A stretch of DNA of 64,000 bases from Pseudomonas sp. dw_612 (GTDB lineage: Bacteria; Pseudomonadota; Gammaproteobacteria; Pseudomonadales; Pseudomonadaceae): positions 62,001 to 126,000 of the forward strand of contig NZ_JAAVVC010000015.1 in assembly GCF_018449725.1 (NCBI RefSeq), written 5' to 3'. The notes under the pieces were generated by a model. The model was not told the origin of the DNA and did no database searches. It saw only the letters and a list, made by a program, of their open reading frames with translations. Positions 1-7,100 of the stretch are shown piece after piece; the stretch's first letter is position 1; each line of letters starts with the position of its first letter. The translations under genes were made by a program, and so were the position numbers.

Positions 1-225
1 CTCACCCAGGCTCCAGCCGAAGCCGGAAGACTGCTCAAAGTCTTCGGCGAAGTGCGCACCGTAGACCAGCAGTTTTTTCGGCACGCAGCCGACGTTCACG
101 CACGTACCGCCCAGGTAGCGGCTTTCGGCCACGGCCACTTTCGCGCCGAAACCGGCAGCGAATCGCGCAGCCCGTACACCGCCGGAACCGGCGCCAATCA
201 CATAAAGGTCAAAATCGTAGGCCAT
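1..225 (-). CDS. gor: Glutathione reductase, N-terminal part (cut by window edge)
   Basis: Only the first 75 codons are in the window. They encode a Rossmann FAD-binding motif (GAGSGGVRAARFA, residues about 11-23) followed by the redox-active disulfide motif GGTCVNVGCVPKK near residues 39-51, which is diagnostic of class I pyridine nucleotide-disulfide oxidoreductases and matches glutathione reductase best. The enzyme reduces GSSG with NADPH in the cytoplasm. The ATG is preceded by GAGGAG on the minus strand. It lies downstream of galU on the same strand, an order known from other Pseudomonas genomes. The C-terminal dimerisation domain is outside the window. Confidence 0.93.
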   Translation of the reverse strand, partial: MAYDFDLYVIGAGSGGVRAARFAAGFGAKVAVAESRYLGGTCVNVGCVPKKLLVYGAHFAEDFEQSSGFGWSLGE

Positions 226-306
226 TTCTATCTCCTCGGCAGGCCATCAGCATACCCGCAGACGCCCATTGGGCAAACGCTGCGAACAATATGGGGCCGG
301 AAAACG

Positions 307-332
307 AAAAAACCACCCGAAGGTGGTTTTCT
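307..332 (-). terminator. Rho-independent terminator after galU
   Basis: AAAACCACC (309-317) pairs with GGTGGTTTT (322-330) around a CGAA/TTCG tetraloop. Read on the minus strand, the stem runs into a T tract. It sits between the galU stop and the gor start, so gor probably has its own promoter. Confidence 0.85.
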
Positions 333-355
333 CAATACAAGTGGTTAAGGCGCTA

Positions 356-1195
356 TCAGTAAGCCTTGCCGGTCTTGTAGAAGTTCTCGAAGCAGAAGTT
401 GGTCGCTTCGATGTAGCCTTCAGCGCCGCCGCAGTCGAAACGCTTGCCCTTGAACTTGTAGGCAATTACGCAACCGTTTTGCGCCTGCTTCATCAGGGCG
501 TCGGTGATCTGGATCTCGCCGCCCTTGCCTGGCTCGGTTTGCTTAATCAGGTCGAAGATGTCCGGCGTCAGGATGTAACGGCCGATGATCGCCAGGTTCG
601 ACGGTGCATCTTCCGGCGCTGGTTTCTCAACCATGTTGCGTACACGGTACAGGTCGTCGCCGATCAAGTCGCCGGCGATCACGCCGTACTTGTTGGTTTC
701 CAGTGGATCAACTTCCTGGATTGCAATGATCGAGCAGCGGTACTGTTTGTACAGCTTGACCATCTGGGTCAGCACGCCGTCACCGTCGAGGTTGACGCAC
801 AAGTCATCCGCCAGTACCACGGCGAAAGGTTCGTCGCCGATCAGCGGACGGCCGGTCAGGATCGCGTGGCCCAGGCCTTTCATTTCGGTCTGGCGAGTGT
901 AGGAGAACGAGCACTCGTCGAGCAGTTTACGGATGCCGACCAGGTATTTTTCCTTGTCGGTGCCCTTGATCTGGTTTTCCAGCTCGTAGCTGATGTCGAA
1001 GTGGTCTTCCAGGGCGCGTTTGCCGCGGCCGGTCACGATGGAGATTTCGGTCAACCCAGCGTCCAGTGCTTCTTCGACGCCGTACTGGATCAGTGGCTTG
1101 TTTACCACCGGCAGCATTTCTTTGGGCATGGCTTTAGTCGCTGGCAGGAAGCGAGTACCGTAACCGGCTGCTGGGAACAAGCATTTCTTGATCAT
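356..1195 (-). CDS. galU: UTP--glucose-1-phosphate uridylyltransferase
   Basis: The 279-residue protein opens with the nucleotidyltransferase signature GYGTRFLPATKAMPKEMLP (residues about 11-29), and has VLADD near the metal site and a C-terminal FDCGG motif, as in bacterial GalU. It converts UTP and glucose-1-phosphate to UDP-glucose, feeding LPS core, exopolysaccharide and trehalose synthesis. Length is that of the family. It is monocistronic, with a strong terminator downstream and gor following on the same strand. Confidence 0.95.
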   Translation of the reverse strand: MIKKCLFPAAGYGTRFLPATKAMPKEMLPVVNKPLIQYGVEEALDAGLTEISIVTGRGKRALEDHFDISYELENQIKGTDKEKYLVGIRKLLDECSFSYTRQTEMKGLGHAILTGRPLIGDEPFAVVLADDLCVNLDGDGVLTQMVKLYKQYRCSIIAIQEVDPLETNKYGVIAGDLIGDDLYRVRNMVEKPAPEDAPSNLAIIGRYILTPDIFDLIKQTEPGKGGEIQITDALMKQAQNGCVIAYKFKGKRFDCGGAEGYIEATNFCFENFYKTGKAY

Positions 1196-1453
1196 ATAAG
1201 TCCTTGAAAGGGCTGTGTGTTCGAGTTTCGGCGCAGTCTAATCAGGCGGCGCGCACCTTACAATGCCCCGCACTGGCTAACCGATGCCATCATAGAGAAA
1301 TATTCTGGCGGATAGTTCCCGTAAGCTTTTATAGATAGCACAGACCATCGGCTTTGCACTGACCGACAATCACATCACCATACGCCCATCAGCCCCCGTT
1401 GAGGGCATTTGGCGTTATCATGGCGCGATTGAACCAGCCAACGAGGCAGATAG

Positions 1454-1642
1454 ATGTCGGTAGCAAAAAGTGTCAATGGGTTCCTGATCAATCAGGCGAA
1501 AGACGGCCAGTGGTGGGTAGACAGTGCCAGCGGCGAGAATATTGCCGGGCCTTTTCCGACCGAGGCGTTGGCGATTGAAGTAGCATCGGTATTGGAACTC
1601 GAACACCCAGCCCCGAAGCGTCGCGGTAAGGACAAGTCCTGA
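1454..1642 (+). CDS. Small conserved hypothetical protein, 62 aa
   Basis: The ATG is preceded by GAGG at a spacing of 7 and the frame is followed immediately by a strong terminator, so this is a real single-gene unit. The product is soluble, with a WWVD motif near residues 20-23 and a basic tail ending KRRGKDKS. No domain is recognised. The composition suggests a small cytoplasmic, possibly nucleic-acid-associated protein, but no function can be assigned. Confidence 0.75.
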   Translation: MSVAKSVNGFLINQAKDGQWWVDSASGENIAGPFPTEALAIEVASVLELEHPAPKRRGKDKS

Positions 1643-1662
1643 GAAGCACCCGACTCGACCCA

Positions 1663-1688
1663 AGCCCTGCTCGCGCAGGGCTTTTTTA
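1663..1688 (+). terminator. Rho-independent terminator
   Basis: AGCCCTGC (1663-1670) pairs with GCAGGGCT (1675-1682) and is followed by six T. It ends the 62-aa gene transcript. Confidence 0.85.
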
Positions 1689-1779
1689 TGTTCGCCTGCA
1701 ACAAAGTGGCCAATCGCTATAACCTTTTGACACCGCTGCTGTCACAGGCTTAGCCCCATCATCTGACGACGACAACGAC

Positions 1780-2061
1780 ATGAACAAACTTCTGGCACTG
1801 ATTGCGGTACTGGCGCTCACTGGCTGCGCGACTTCCGAAAAAACCTACCTGAACAATGGCGAGCAAGGCCTGACCATCGACTGCTCCGGGGAGGCCAACT
1901 CCTGGGCCACCTGCTACGAAAAAGCCGATGACTCGTGCGCTGGCACCGGTTACCGGATCGTGGGCACCGACGGCACACCTTCCACCAAAGAAAGCGACAA
2001 GACCCTGGGCGTCGACGTCGGTAACTTCAAGAACCGCAGCGTGGTGGTGGTCTGCAAGTAA
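1780..2061 (+). CDS. Small secreted lipoprotein, 93 aa
   Basis: It has a lipoprotein signal peptide, MNKLLALIAVLALTGC, with the lipobox LTGC placing the lipidated Cys at residue 16. The mature part is about 78 residues and contains four further cysteines (DCSGE, ATCYEK, DSCAG and the C-terminal VVCK), which could form two disulfides. The fold resembles small Pseudomonas outer-membrane lipoproteins of unknown role. The region upstream shows no strong Shine-Dalgarno. It converges with the next gene, with an 11-bp gap. Confidence 0.8.
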   Translation: MNKLLALIAVLALTGCATSEKTYLNNGEQGLTIDCSGEANSWATCYEKADDSCAGTGYRIVGTDGTPSTKESDKTLGVDVGNFKNRSVVVVCK

Positions 2062-2072
2062 GGCGCCCTGCC

Positions 2073-2303
2073 CTACATGTGGATTTCGGCAAACTTGATC
2101 CCGAGGCCGCGCACGGTCTCGATCAAATCGTCGAGGTTACTGAAAGATTCGACTTCATCATTATCATCCACCAGGAAATAACTGCGCCCGGCGCTCTTCT
2201 TGAAAAACACAATCCATTCCCCCGGATTCGCGGGGTTCTGAATCACGTGGGTGGCAGAGATATGGCCCTCTGCATGGCGCTCCCGTACTTGCTCTCGCTT
2301 CAT
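2073..2303 (-). CDS. Conserved hypothetical protein, 76 aa
   Basis: The chosen ATG at 2303 has TGGAG about 6 nt upstream; the frame stays open upstream only to a TTG without a ribosome site. The product is a compact acidic protein with the segments EWIVFFKKSAGRSYFLVDD and ESFSNLDDLIETVRGLG, suggesting a short beta-hairpin plus helix. No family name can be supported. It is convergent with the lipoprotein gene to its left. Confidence 0.72.
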   Translation of the reverse strand: MKREQVRERHAEGHISATHVIQNPANPGEWIVFFKKSAGRSYFLVDDNDEVESFSNLDDLIETVRGLGIKFAEIHM

Positions 2304-2323
2304 GCGCGGCTCCAGAAATGACA

Positions 2324-2352
2324 ATGCCGCCAAAGCAGTGCTTTGGCGGCAT
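2324..2352. terminator. Perfect 14-bp palindromic hairpin
   Basis: ATGCCGCCAAAGCA (2324-2337) is the exact reverse complement of 2339-2352. It lies between two minus-strand genes and probably ends the lipoprotein transcript at 2375-2731, although the T tract on either side is weak. Confidence 0.5.
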
Positions 2353-2374
2353 CAGGTTGACTGTCGATAGTCTA

Positions 2375-2731
2375 TCAGCCGGAAATGCACGCATTGGCGG
2401 CATTCTGTACATCTTTCGGGCGTATCGGTACGTTGGACATGCGTTCATGCAACTTGATACCGCTGCCGCCAGAGCGGTCTTCGATATCAAATACTGCAGC
2501 CGGGCCTGAGGAAAGTTTCCCCGGAACAATCACACGCACACCCTCTTTGTGCGGCTCCACTTGCAAGGCTCCGCGACTGGAAGCCAGTTTTTCGACCAGG
2601 CACTGCGCATACTCATGGGGCTTTTTGCCTGAGATTACGCTCATGGTCGGCAGCGACTCGTTAATTTCTGCGACATTTGCACAACCACTCACCGCCAACG
2701 CCAGTGGCAGGACCAGGACACCCCATTTCAT
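2375..2731 (-). CDS. Lipoprotein, 118 aa
   Basis: The ATG at 2731 has GGAGG about 7 nt upstream and begins the signal peptide MKWGVLVLPLALAVSGC, a lipobox with the modified Cys at residue 17. The upstream extension of the frame lacks a ribosome site and would bury the signal. The mature protein carries two cysteines that may pair (QCLVEK and NACISG). No named domain is recognised; an envelope location is inferred from the lipobox. Confidence 0.8.
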   Translation of the reverse strand: MKWGVLVLPLALAVSGCANVAEINESLPTMSVISGKKPHEYAQCLVEKLASSRGALQVEPHKEGVRVIVPGKLSSGPAAVFDIEDRSGGSGIKLHERMSNVPIRPKDVQNAANACISG

Positions 2732-2942
2732 ACTAAACCTCCGATAAAGACCCTCCGACAGCGTAAAGACTGTTTTTCTCCGAGGCTCGTTGCATTTATC
2801 GCTCATAGAATTCCGAATAACTGTTTTAAATTGTCAAACACGATGCTGACAGCCGGATAATAACCCGTTCAGGCTGATAAACTGCGCCAATTGCCCTGCT
2901 ATCGTTTTGATTTTGTAGAAAAAGCCCTTCTGGAGGCGCCTC

Positions 2943-3248
2943 ATGAAATTTATCCACCAGCGCGAGCACCTCAATGAAGACGACATTGTCGTCATCCAGT
3001 GCTCCCAAATGTGCAACATCCGCTTGATGAACGACGCCAACTTCCGCAGCTTCAAGAACGGCGGCCGTCATACTTACCACGGCGGCGCATTCGACACGTT
3101 CCCGGCGCGCATTACTGCACCGAGTACCGGTTTCTGGAACATCACCATCGACATGGTCAACAGCCGCAAAGCCATCAGCGTTACGCGCAAGCCTACCCTG
3201 ACTCACTCGATCAAGATCGTCCGCCGCTCCAGCACAAAGCTGAGCTGA
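2943..3248 (+). CDS. DUF1883 domain protein, 101 aa
   Basis: The ATG follows GGAGG at 6 nt. The sequence MKFIHQREHLNEDDIVVIQCSQMCNIRLM, then GGRHTYHGG and GFWNITIDM, matches the DUF1883 family, small single-domain proteins of unknown biochemical role that are sometimes fused to TIR or other domains. Here the domain stands alone. The 58-aa gene 30 bp downstream on the same strand is probably cotranscribed. Confidence 0.82.
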   Translation: MKFIHQREHLNEDDIVVIQCSQMCNIRLMNDANFRSFKNGGRHTYHGGAFDTFPARITAPSTGFWNITIDMVNSRKAISVTRKPTLTHSIKIVRRSSTKLS

Positions 3249-3278
3249 GTTAACGCCCACACACGCAAACAGGCAGTC

Positions 3279-3455
3279 ATGACCGTGGCCCAAACGACCA
3301 AGTACGTCATCAAATACAAACTCAACGGCGAACGCCGCTTCGAATTCGCCCAGCTCGTCAACGGCTCTGAAGAAGAAGCCAAAGCTGCACTGGATGCCAT
3401 TCACGGCCAGAGCGAAGACGTGATCAGCGACATCAGCGTCAGCAAAGCGCTGTAA
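3279..3455 (+). CDS. Small hypothetical protein, 58 aa
   Basis: A complete short frame starts with ATG at 3279 and ends with TAA at 3453-3455. It reads MTVAQTTKYVIKYKLNGERR and continues to the end ISDISVSKAL. Codon choice is strongly C/G at third positions, as in its neighbours, supporting real coding. It lies 30 bp after the DUF1883 gene. The YVIKYKLNGERRFEF segment suggests a beta-strand followed by a helix rich in Glu/Ala. Function is unknown. Confidence 0.65.
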   Translation: MTVAQTTKYVIKYKLNGERRFEFAQLVNGSEEEAKAALDAIHGQSEDVISDISVSKAL

Positions 3456-3496
3456 CGCGACTGGGAGCGACACCTCGGACGTCAGCTCCCCGCCCG

Positions 3497-3546
3497 AATT
3501 CGACCGCAAGCGCCGGAGTGTTCCCTTGATCGACGCTCCCTAGACT
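3497..3546 (+). promoter_or_regulatory. Ada-box promoter of the ogt operon
   Basis: AATT followed by CGACC and GCAAG (3497-3510) matches the E. coli Ada operator layout (AAT, six bases, GCAA). A -10-like TAGACT begins at 3541, exactly 31 nt after the last base of the Ada box. The same element with the same spacing precedes ada at 5436-5485. This makes ogt and the genes behind it likely members of the adaptive response. Confidence 0.75.
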
Positions 3547-3579
3547 GGCCCCCTCAACCTTTGGTTAAGGAGTCAGAAC

Positions 3580-4080
3580 ATGTCTACTTCCTCGATTCGC
3601 TACATCAGCGGCACGTGTGCGCTGGGTGTGTTGTTGCTGGCTTTCAGTGACAAGGGCCTGTGTGCGCTGCTGCTCGGTGATGACCTGGCAATCCTTGAGC
3701 GCGACCTGGCGCGGCGCTTCAGCGGCGAACTCAAACGCGACGAGGGTTTGATGCCGCAGTTGCAGCAGACCTTGCGCCATCTCGACAATCCACACCTGGC
3801 CTTCGATTTGCCGCTGGATCTGGCAGGCAGCGCCTTTCAGCGCCAAGTCTGGGACGCCCTGCGGCAAATTCCGGCGGGGCAAACCGCCAGCTATCGCGAG
3901 ATTGCGCAACGTCTCGACCAGCCCAAGGCTTTTCGCGCAGTGGCCAATGCCTGCGGCGCCAACCCGATCGCCGTTATCGTGCCGTGCCATCGGGTGCTGC
4001 GTCAGGACGGCAACCTCGGCGGTTACCGCTGGGGGCTGGAACGCAAGCGGCAGTTGCTGGAACGTGAGGCGCAACAATGA
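3580..4080 (+). CDS. ogt: Methylated-DNA--protein-cysteine methyltransferase
   Basis: The 166-residue protein contains the active-site motif PCHRV with acceptor Cys136, the helix-turn-helix segment ASYREIAQRL, and the arginine-finger region RAVANACGANP. It removes O6-alkyl groups from guanine by irreversible transfer to its own cysteine. GGAG lies upstream of the start. Its sequence closely parallels the C-terminal half of Ada at 5515-6582, indicating paralogy. It overlaps the next gene by 4 bp (ATGA), so they are translationally coupled. Confidence 0.93.
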   Translation: MSTSSIRYISGTCALGVLLLAFSDKGLCALLLGDDLAILERDLARRFSGELKRDEGLMPQLQQTLRHLDNPHLAFDLPLDLAGSAFQRQVWDALRQIPAGQTASYREIAQRLDQPKAFRAVANACGANPIAVIVPCHRVLRQDGNLGGYRWGLERKRQLLEREAQQ

Positions 4081-4766
4081 TCAAACTCGACTGGGCGTCG
4101 TTGGAACAACAACTTGATCAGGACGGTTGCGCTATCATCCGTTCGCTGTTGAGCCAAGAAACCTGTGACCAGATCAGCGCGTTGTACCCCCGGCCGGAGC
4201 CCTTCCGCTCACAAGTAATGATGGCCCGCCACGGCTTTGGGCGCGGGGAGTACAAGTACTTCAGGTACCCGTTGCCGGACCCTGTGGCCCGCTTGCGCAG
4301 CGCGCTCTACCCGCGATTGGTGCCCATCGCCAATCGCTGGTACGAGCAGATGGACCTGCCGACCCGATTCCCCGATAGCCATGACGCGTTTCTCGAACGC
4401 TGCCACGCCGCTGGTCAGGAACGCCCGACGCCGCTGTTGCTGCAATATGGCCCTCAAGATTACAACTGCTTGCATCAGGACCTGTACGGCGAGCATGTTT
4501 TCCCACTGCAAGTGGCGATTCTTCTGTCAGAACCTGAAGAAGACTTCACCGGTGGCGAGTTCGTACTGACCGAGCAGCGCCCGCGAATGCAGTCACGGCC
4601 CCACGTGATTGGCTTGAGGAAAGGCGACGGTTTGATCTTTGCCGTCAGCCAGCGCCCGGTCAAAGGTGTTCGCGGTTATTACCGAGTCACGATGCGCCAC
4701 GGCGTCAGTCGCCTGCACAGCGGAAAACGGCATACCCTTGGAATCATCTTCCACGATGCGTTATGA
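4077..4766 (+). CDS. 2OG-Fe(II) oxygenase, probable repair-regulon member
   Basis: The 229-residue protein shows the non-haem iron facial triad: His133 and Asp135 (motif LHQDLYG) and His208 (MRHGV), with Arg218 (GKRHTLG) positioned to bind 2-oxoglutarate. It is not AlkB: the AlkB NRY...HQDKD signature is absent, and the fold resembles the prolyl-4-hydroxylase-like 2OG-Fe(II) family. It overlaps ogt by 4 bp and ends 4 bp before the alkB ATG, so it is the middle gene of an Ada-box operon. A role in alkylation-damage reversal or protein hydroxylation during the adaptive response is inferred; the substrate is unknown. Confidence 0.85.
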   Translation: MIKLDWASLEQQLDQDGCAIIRSLLSQETCDQISALYPRPEPFRSQVMMARHGFGRGEYKYFRYPLPDPVARLRSALYPRLVPIANRWYEQMDLPTRFPDSHDAFLERCHAAGQERPTPLLLQYGPQDYNCLHQDLYGEHVFPLQVAILLSEPEEDFTGGEFVLTEQRPRMQSRPHVIGLRKGDGLIFAVSQRPVKGVRGYYRVTMRHGVSRLHSGKRHTLGIIFHDAL

Positions 4767-4770
4767 GCTT

Positions 4771-5436
4771 ATGAATCCGACGACCCTCGACTTGTTCGCC
4801 GACAGCGAGCCCGAGCAAACGCCCCGCCGCGAGCAGATCGGTGAACAGTCCTACATCCTCCGGGGCTTTGCCCTGCCCTTGATCGATCGACTGCTGCCGG
4901 CGCTGGAAGCAGTGCTGCTGGCCGCGCCGTTTCGGCAAATGGTCACGCCCGGCGGTTTTACCATGTCGGTGGCCCTGAGCAGTTGCGGCATTCTGGGCTG
5001 GACCACGGACCGCAGCGGCTACCGTTACACCCGCAACGACCCACAAACCGGTAAACCCTGGCCAGCGATGCCCGAGGTGTTTTTCGAGCTGGCGCAAGCG
5101 GCGGCGCGGGAAGCAGGATTTGCCGACTTCGTGCCTGATTCCTGCCTGATCAACCGCTATATCCCGGGCGCCAAGATGTCATTGCATCAGGATAAAGACG
5201 AAGGTTCCTACGCCGCGCCCATCGTCTCGGTGTCCTTGGGTTTGCCGGCGATGTTCTTGTTCGGTGGATTCGAGCGCAGTGACAAGAGCCAGCGCGTGCC
5301 GTTGTTTCACGGGGACATCGTGGTCTGGGGCGGGGTTGATCGCTTGCGTTATCACGGCGTCTTGCCGATCAAGGACGGCCAGCATGCGCAACTGGGCGAG
5401 ATGCGGATCAATTTTACGTTTCGTACCGCGGGTTGA
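4771..5436 (+). CDS. alkB: Alpha-ketoglutarate-dependent DNA dealkylase AlkB
   Basis: The 221-residue protein aligns with E. coli AlkB throughout: TLDLFADSEP at the N-terminus, SPF-like FRQMVTPGGFTMSVA, GWTTDRSGYRY, and the catalytic core with iron ligands His139, Asp141 and His195 plus the 2OG-binding Arg pair in RINFTFR (212, 218). It oxidatively demethylates 1-methyladenine and 3-methylcytosine. The start at 4771 was chosen because it gives the E. coli-like N-terminus; an in-frame ATG at 4756 is the alternative. Its stop codon overlaps the second Ada box. Confidence 0.93.
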   Translation: MNPTTLDLFADSEPEQTPRREQIGEQSYILRGFALPLIDRLLPALEAVLLAAPFRQMVTPGGFTMSVALSSCGILGWTTDRSGYRYTRNDPQTGKPWPAMPEVFFELAQAAAREAGFADFVPDSCLINRYIPGAKMSLHQDKDEGSYAAPIVSVSLGLPAMFLFGGFERSDKSQRVPLFHGDIVVWGGVDRLRYHGVLPIKDGQHAQLGEMRINFTFRTAG

Positions 5437-5485
5437 ATTTGACCGCAAGACCCGGAGTGCTACACCTCTGCCAACGGCTTAATCT
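5436..5485 (+). promoter_or_regulatory. Ada-box promoter of ada
   Basis: AATTTGACCGCAAG (5436-5449) repeats the ogt operator with one substitution, and both are followed two bases later by CCGGAGTG. The -10-like TAATCT starts at 5480, 31 nt after the box, the same spacing as at ogt. The implied transcription start near 5492 excludes the ATG at 5488 and favours ATG 5515 for ada. Confidence 0.75.
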
Positions 5486-5514
5486 GCATGAAACCCGTCA
5501 ACGGACCTGAAGCC

Positions 5515-6582
5515 ATGACCACCTCTTCGAGCAAGATCGCGACCGAGAATGACCCTCGCTGGGCCGCCGTGGTCGCCCGCGACCCCAAGGCTGACGGGCA
5601 GTTTGTGTATGCGGTGAAAACCACCGGCATCTATTGCCGCCCCAGCAGTCTGGCGCGTTTGCCGAAACCGCAGAATGTTGAATTCTTCGATACCGCCGAA
5701 CAGGCCCAGGCAGCGGGTTATCGCCCCAGCAAACGAGCGGCAAAGGATCAAAGCGACGTGGCCGCCCAGCATGCAGCGACGGTAGCGGCTGCCTGCCGTC
5801 AAATCGAATCGGCTGAAAGCGTGCCGGAGTTGGGTGAACTGGCCGACACGGCGGGCCTGAGCAGTTTTCACTTCCATCGCGTGTTTAAAGCCGTGACCGG
5901 CCTGACGCCCAAGGGCTATGCGACCGCCCACCGCTCACGCAAGGTTCGCGAACGCTTGAGCGACGGCGGTTCGGTAACTGACGCGCTGTACGACGCGGGT
6001 TTCAATTCCAACAGCCGCTTCTACGAGGCCGCCGATCAGTTATTGGGCATGAAACCCGGCGATTACCGCGCCGAAGGTCAGAACAACGACATCCGCTTTG
6101 CCGTCGGCCAATGTTCGCTCGGGGCGATTCTGGTGGCGCAAAGCGAACGGGGTATTTGCGCCATTCTGTTGGGAGACGATCCCCATCAACTGGTGTGCGA
6201 TCTGCAGGACAAGTTTCGACGCGCCAACCTGATTGGCGCCGATCACGGCTTCGAGCAATTGATCGCGCAAGTTGTCGGGTTTATCGAAGCGCCGGCCATT
6301 GGCCTGGACTTGCCTCTGGACGTGCAAGGCACAGCGTTTCAGGAACGCGTCTGGCAAGCCCTGCGGGAAATTCCCGCCGGCAGCACCGCGAGCTACGCCG
6401 ATATTGCCCAACGCATCGGTTCGCCCAAAGCGGTGCGCGCCGTGGCCCAGGCCTGTGGCGCGAACAGCCTGGCCGTGGCGATCCCCTGTCACCGGGTGGT
6501 GCGCAGCGACGGCAACCTGTCGGGCTATCGCTGGGGTGTGGAACGCAAGCAGCAGTTGCTTGAGCGCGAAACCCAGCCTTAG
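5515..6582 (+). CDS. ada: Ada-like regulator/O6-methylguanine methyltransferase with degenerate zinc site
   Basis: The 355-residue protein has the three Ada domains: an N-terminal methylphosphotriester domain (1-80), an AraC-type HTH (about 85-185, ending with the FNSNSRFYEAADQLLGM helix) and a C-terminal methyltransferase with PCHR Cys325. In E. coli, Cys38, 42, 69 and 72 bind zinc. Here only the first is kept (Cys41 in YCRPSS); the others are Ser45, Ser72 and Ala75. Methyl transfer to Cys41 may persist without zinc, or sensing may be altered. The start at 5515 is supported by the promoter position. It is the last gene of the alkylation-response cluster. Confidence 0.9.
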   Translation: MTTSSSKIATENDPRWAAVVARDPKADGQFVYAVKTTGIYCRPSSLARLPKPQNVEFFDTAEQAQAAGYRPSKRAAKDQSDVAAQHAATVAAACRQIESAESVPELGELADTAGLSSFHFHRVFKAVTGLTPKGYATAHRSRKVRERLSDGGSVTDALYDAGFNSNSRFYEAADQLLGMKPGDYRAEGQNNDIRFAVGQCSLGAILVAQSERGICAILLGDDPHQLVCDLQDKFRRANLIGADHGFEQLIAQVVGFIEAPAIGLDLPLDVQGTAFQERVWQALREIPAGSTASYADIAQRIGSPKAVRAVAQACGANSLAVAIPCHRVVRSDGNLSGYRWGVERKQQLLERETQP

Positions 6583-7037
6583 ACGATGCCGAGATGCACC
6601 GCGACTGACTCGGGGCCGTCGTAGGCTTCGAAGTCGGTGGTGAATCGGCGCTGGATCTGCGGATTTGCCTCGAAGTAATTCCAGATCGATTGCCAGGCAC
6701 TGATCACGGTATCAGGCATCGGTCCGGTGCCCTCGAATACCAGGTACCGGCCCTCTTCGATGTTGATGGTTTCGTAACCTTGCGCGGGTTCCTCGACTGC
6801 CATCCCGGCCGTGACGTCGAACGCGCCCGAGGCATCGGATTCGTACCCGGAATACACGCCGTAAATCGTTGAGGTGGCTTGCTGCGGTGCGATACGTTCA
6901 TTCAACCCTTCGCTGAAAAAACGCCCCCACATCGGACCAATCTTCGCCGTTTCAGCGGCGAGCTCGGCACTGTTACGGGTGCGTACTTTCAAGCCCGAAA
7001 CGCTGAAGGGGGCCACGTAAACCTGTTTGACTTCCAT
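6579..7037 (-). CDS. GyrI-like/effector-binding domain protein
   Basis: The 152-residue protein consists of a single GyrI-like small-molecule-binding (AraC effector-binding, SOUL-like) domain: VYVAPFSVSGLKVRTRNSAE, GVYSGYESDASGAFDVTAG, then YLVFEGTGPMPDTVISAWQSIWNYF. The ATG at 7037 has AGGAG about 10 nt upstream. Stand-alone members of this family bind cationic amphiphiles or act as gyrase inhibitors; here no HTH is attached, so DNA binding is not expected. It is convergent with ada, overlapping its 3' end by 4 bp. Confidence 0.8.
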   Translation of the reverse strand: MEVKQVYVAPFSVSGLKVRTRNSAELAAETAKIGPMWGRFFSEGLNERIAPQQATSTIYGVYSGYESDASGAFDVTAGMAVEEPAQGYETINIEEGRYLVFEGTGPMPDTVISAWQSIWNYFEANPQIQRRFTTDFEAYDGPESVAVHLGIV

Positions 7038-7100
7038 TGAGGCGCCACTCCTTTTCATTGGGATTTGCGACCCTTTCGAGCCGCAACGGCGCCTACCTTG

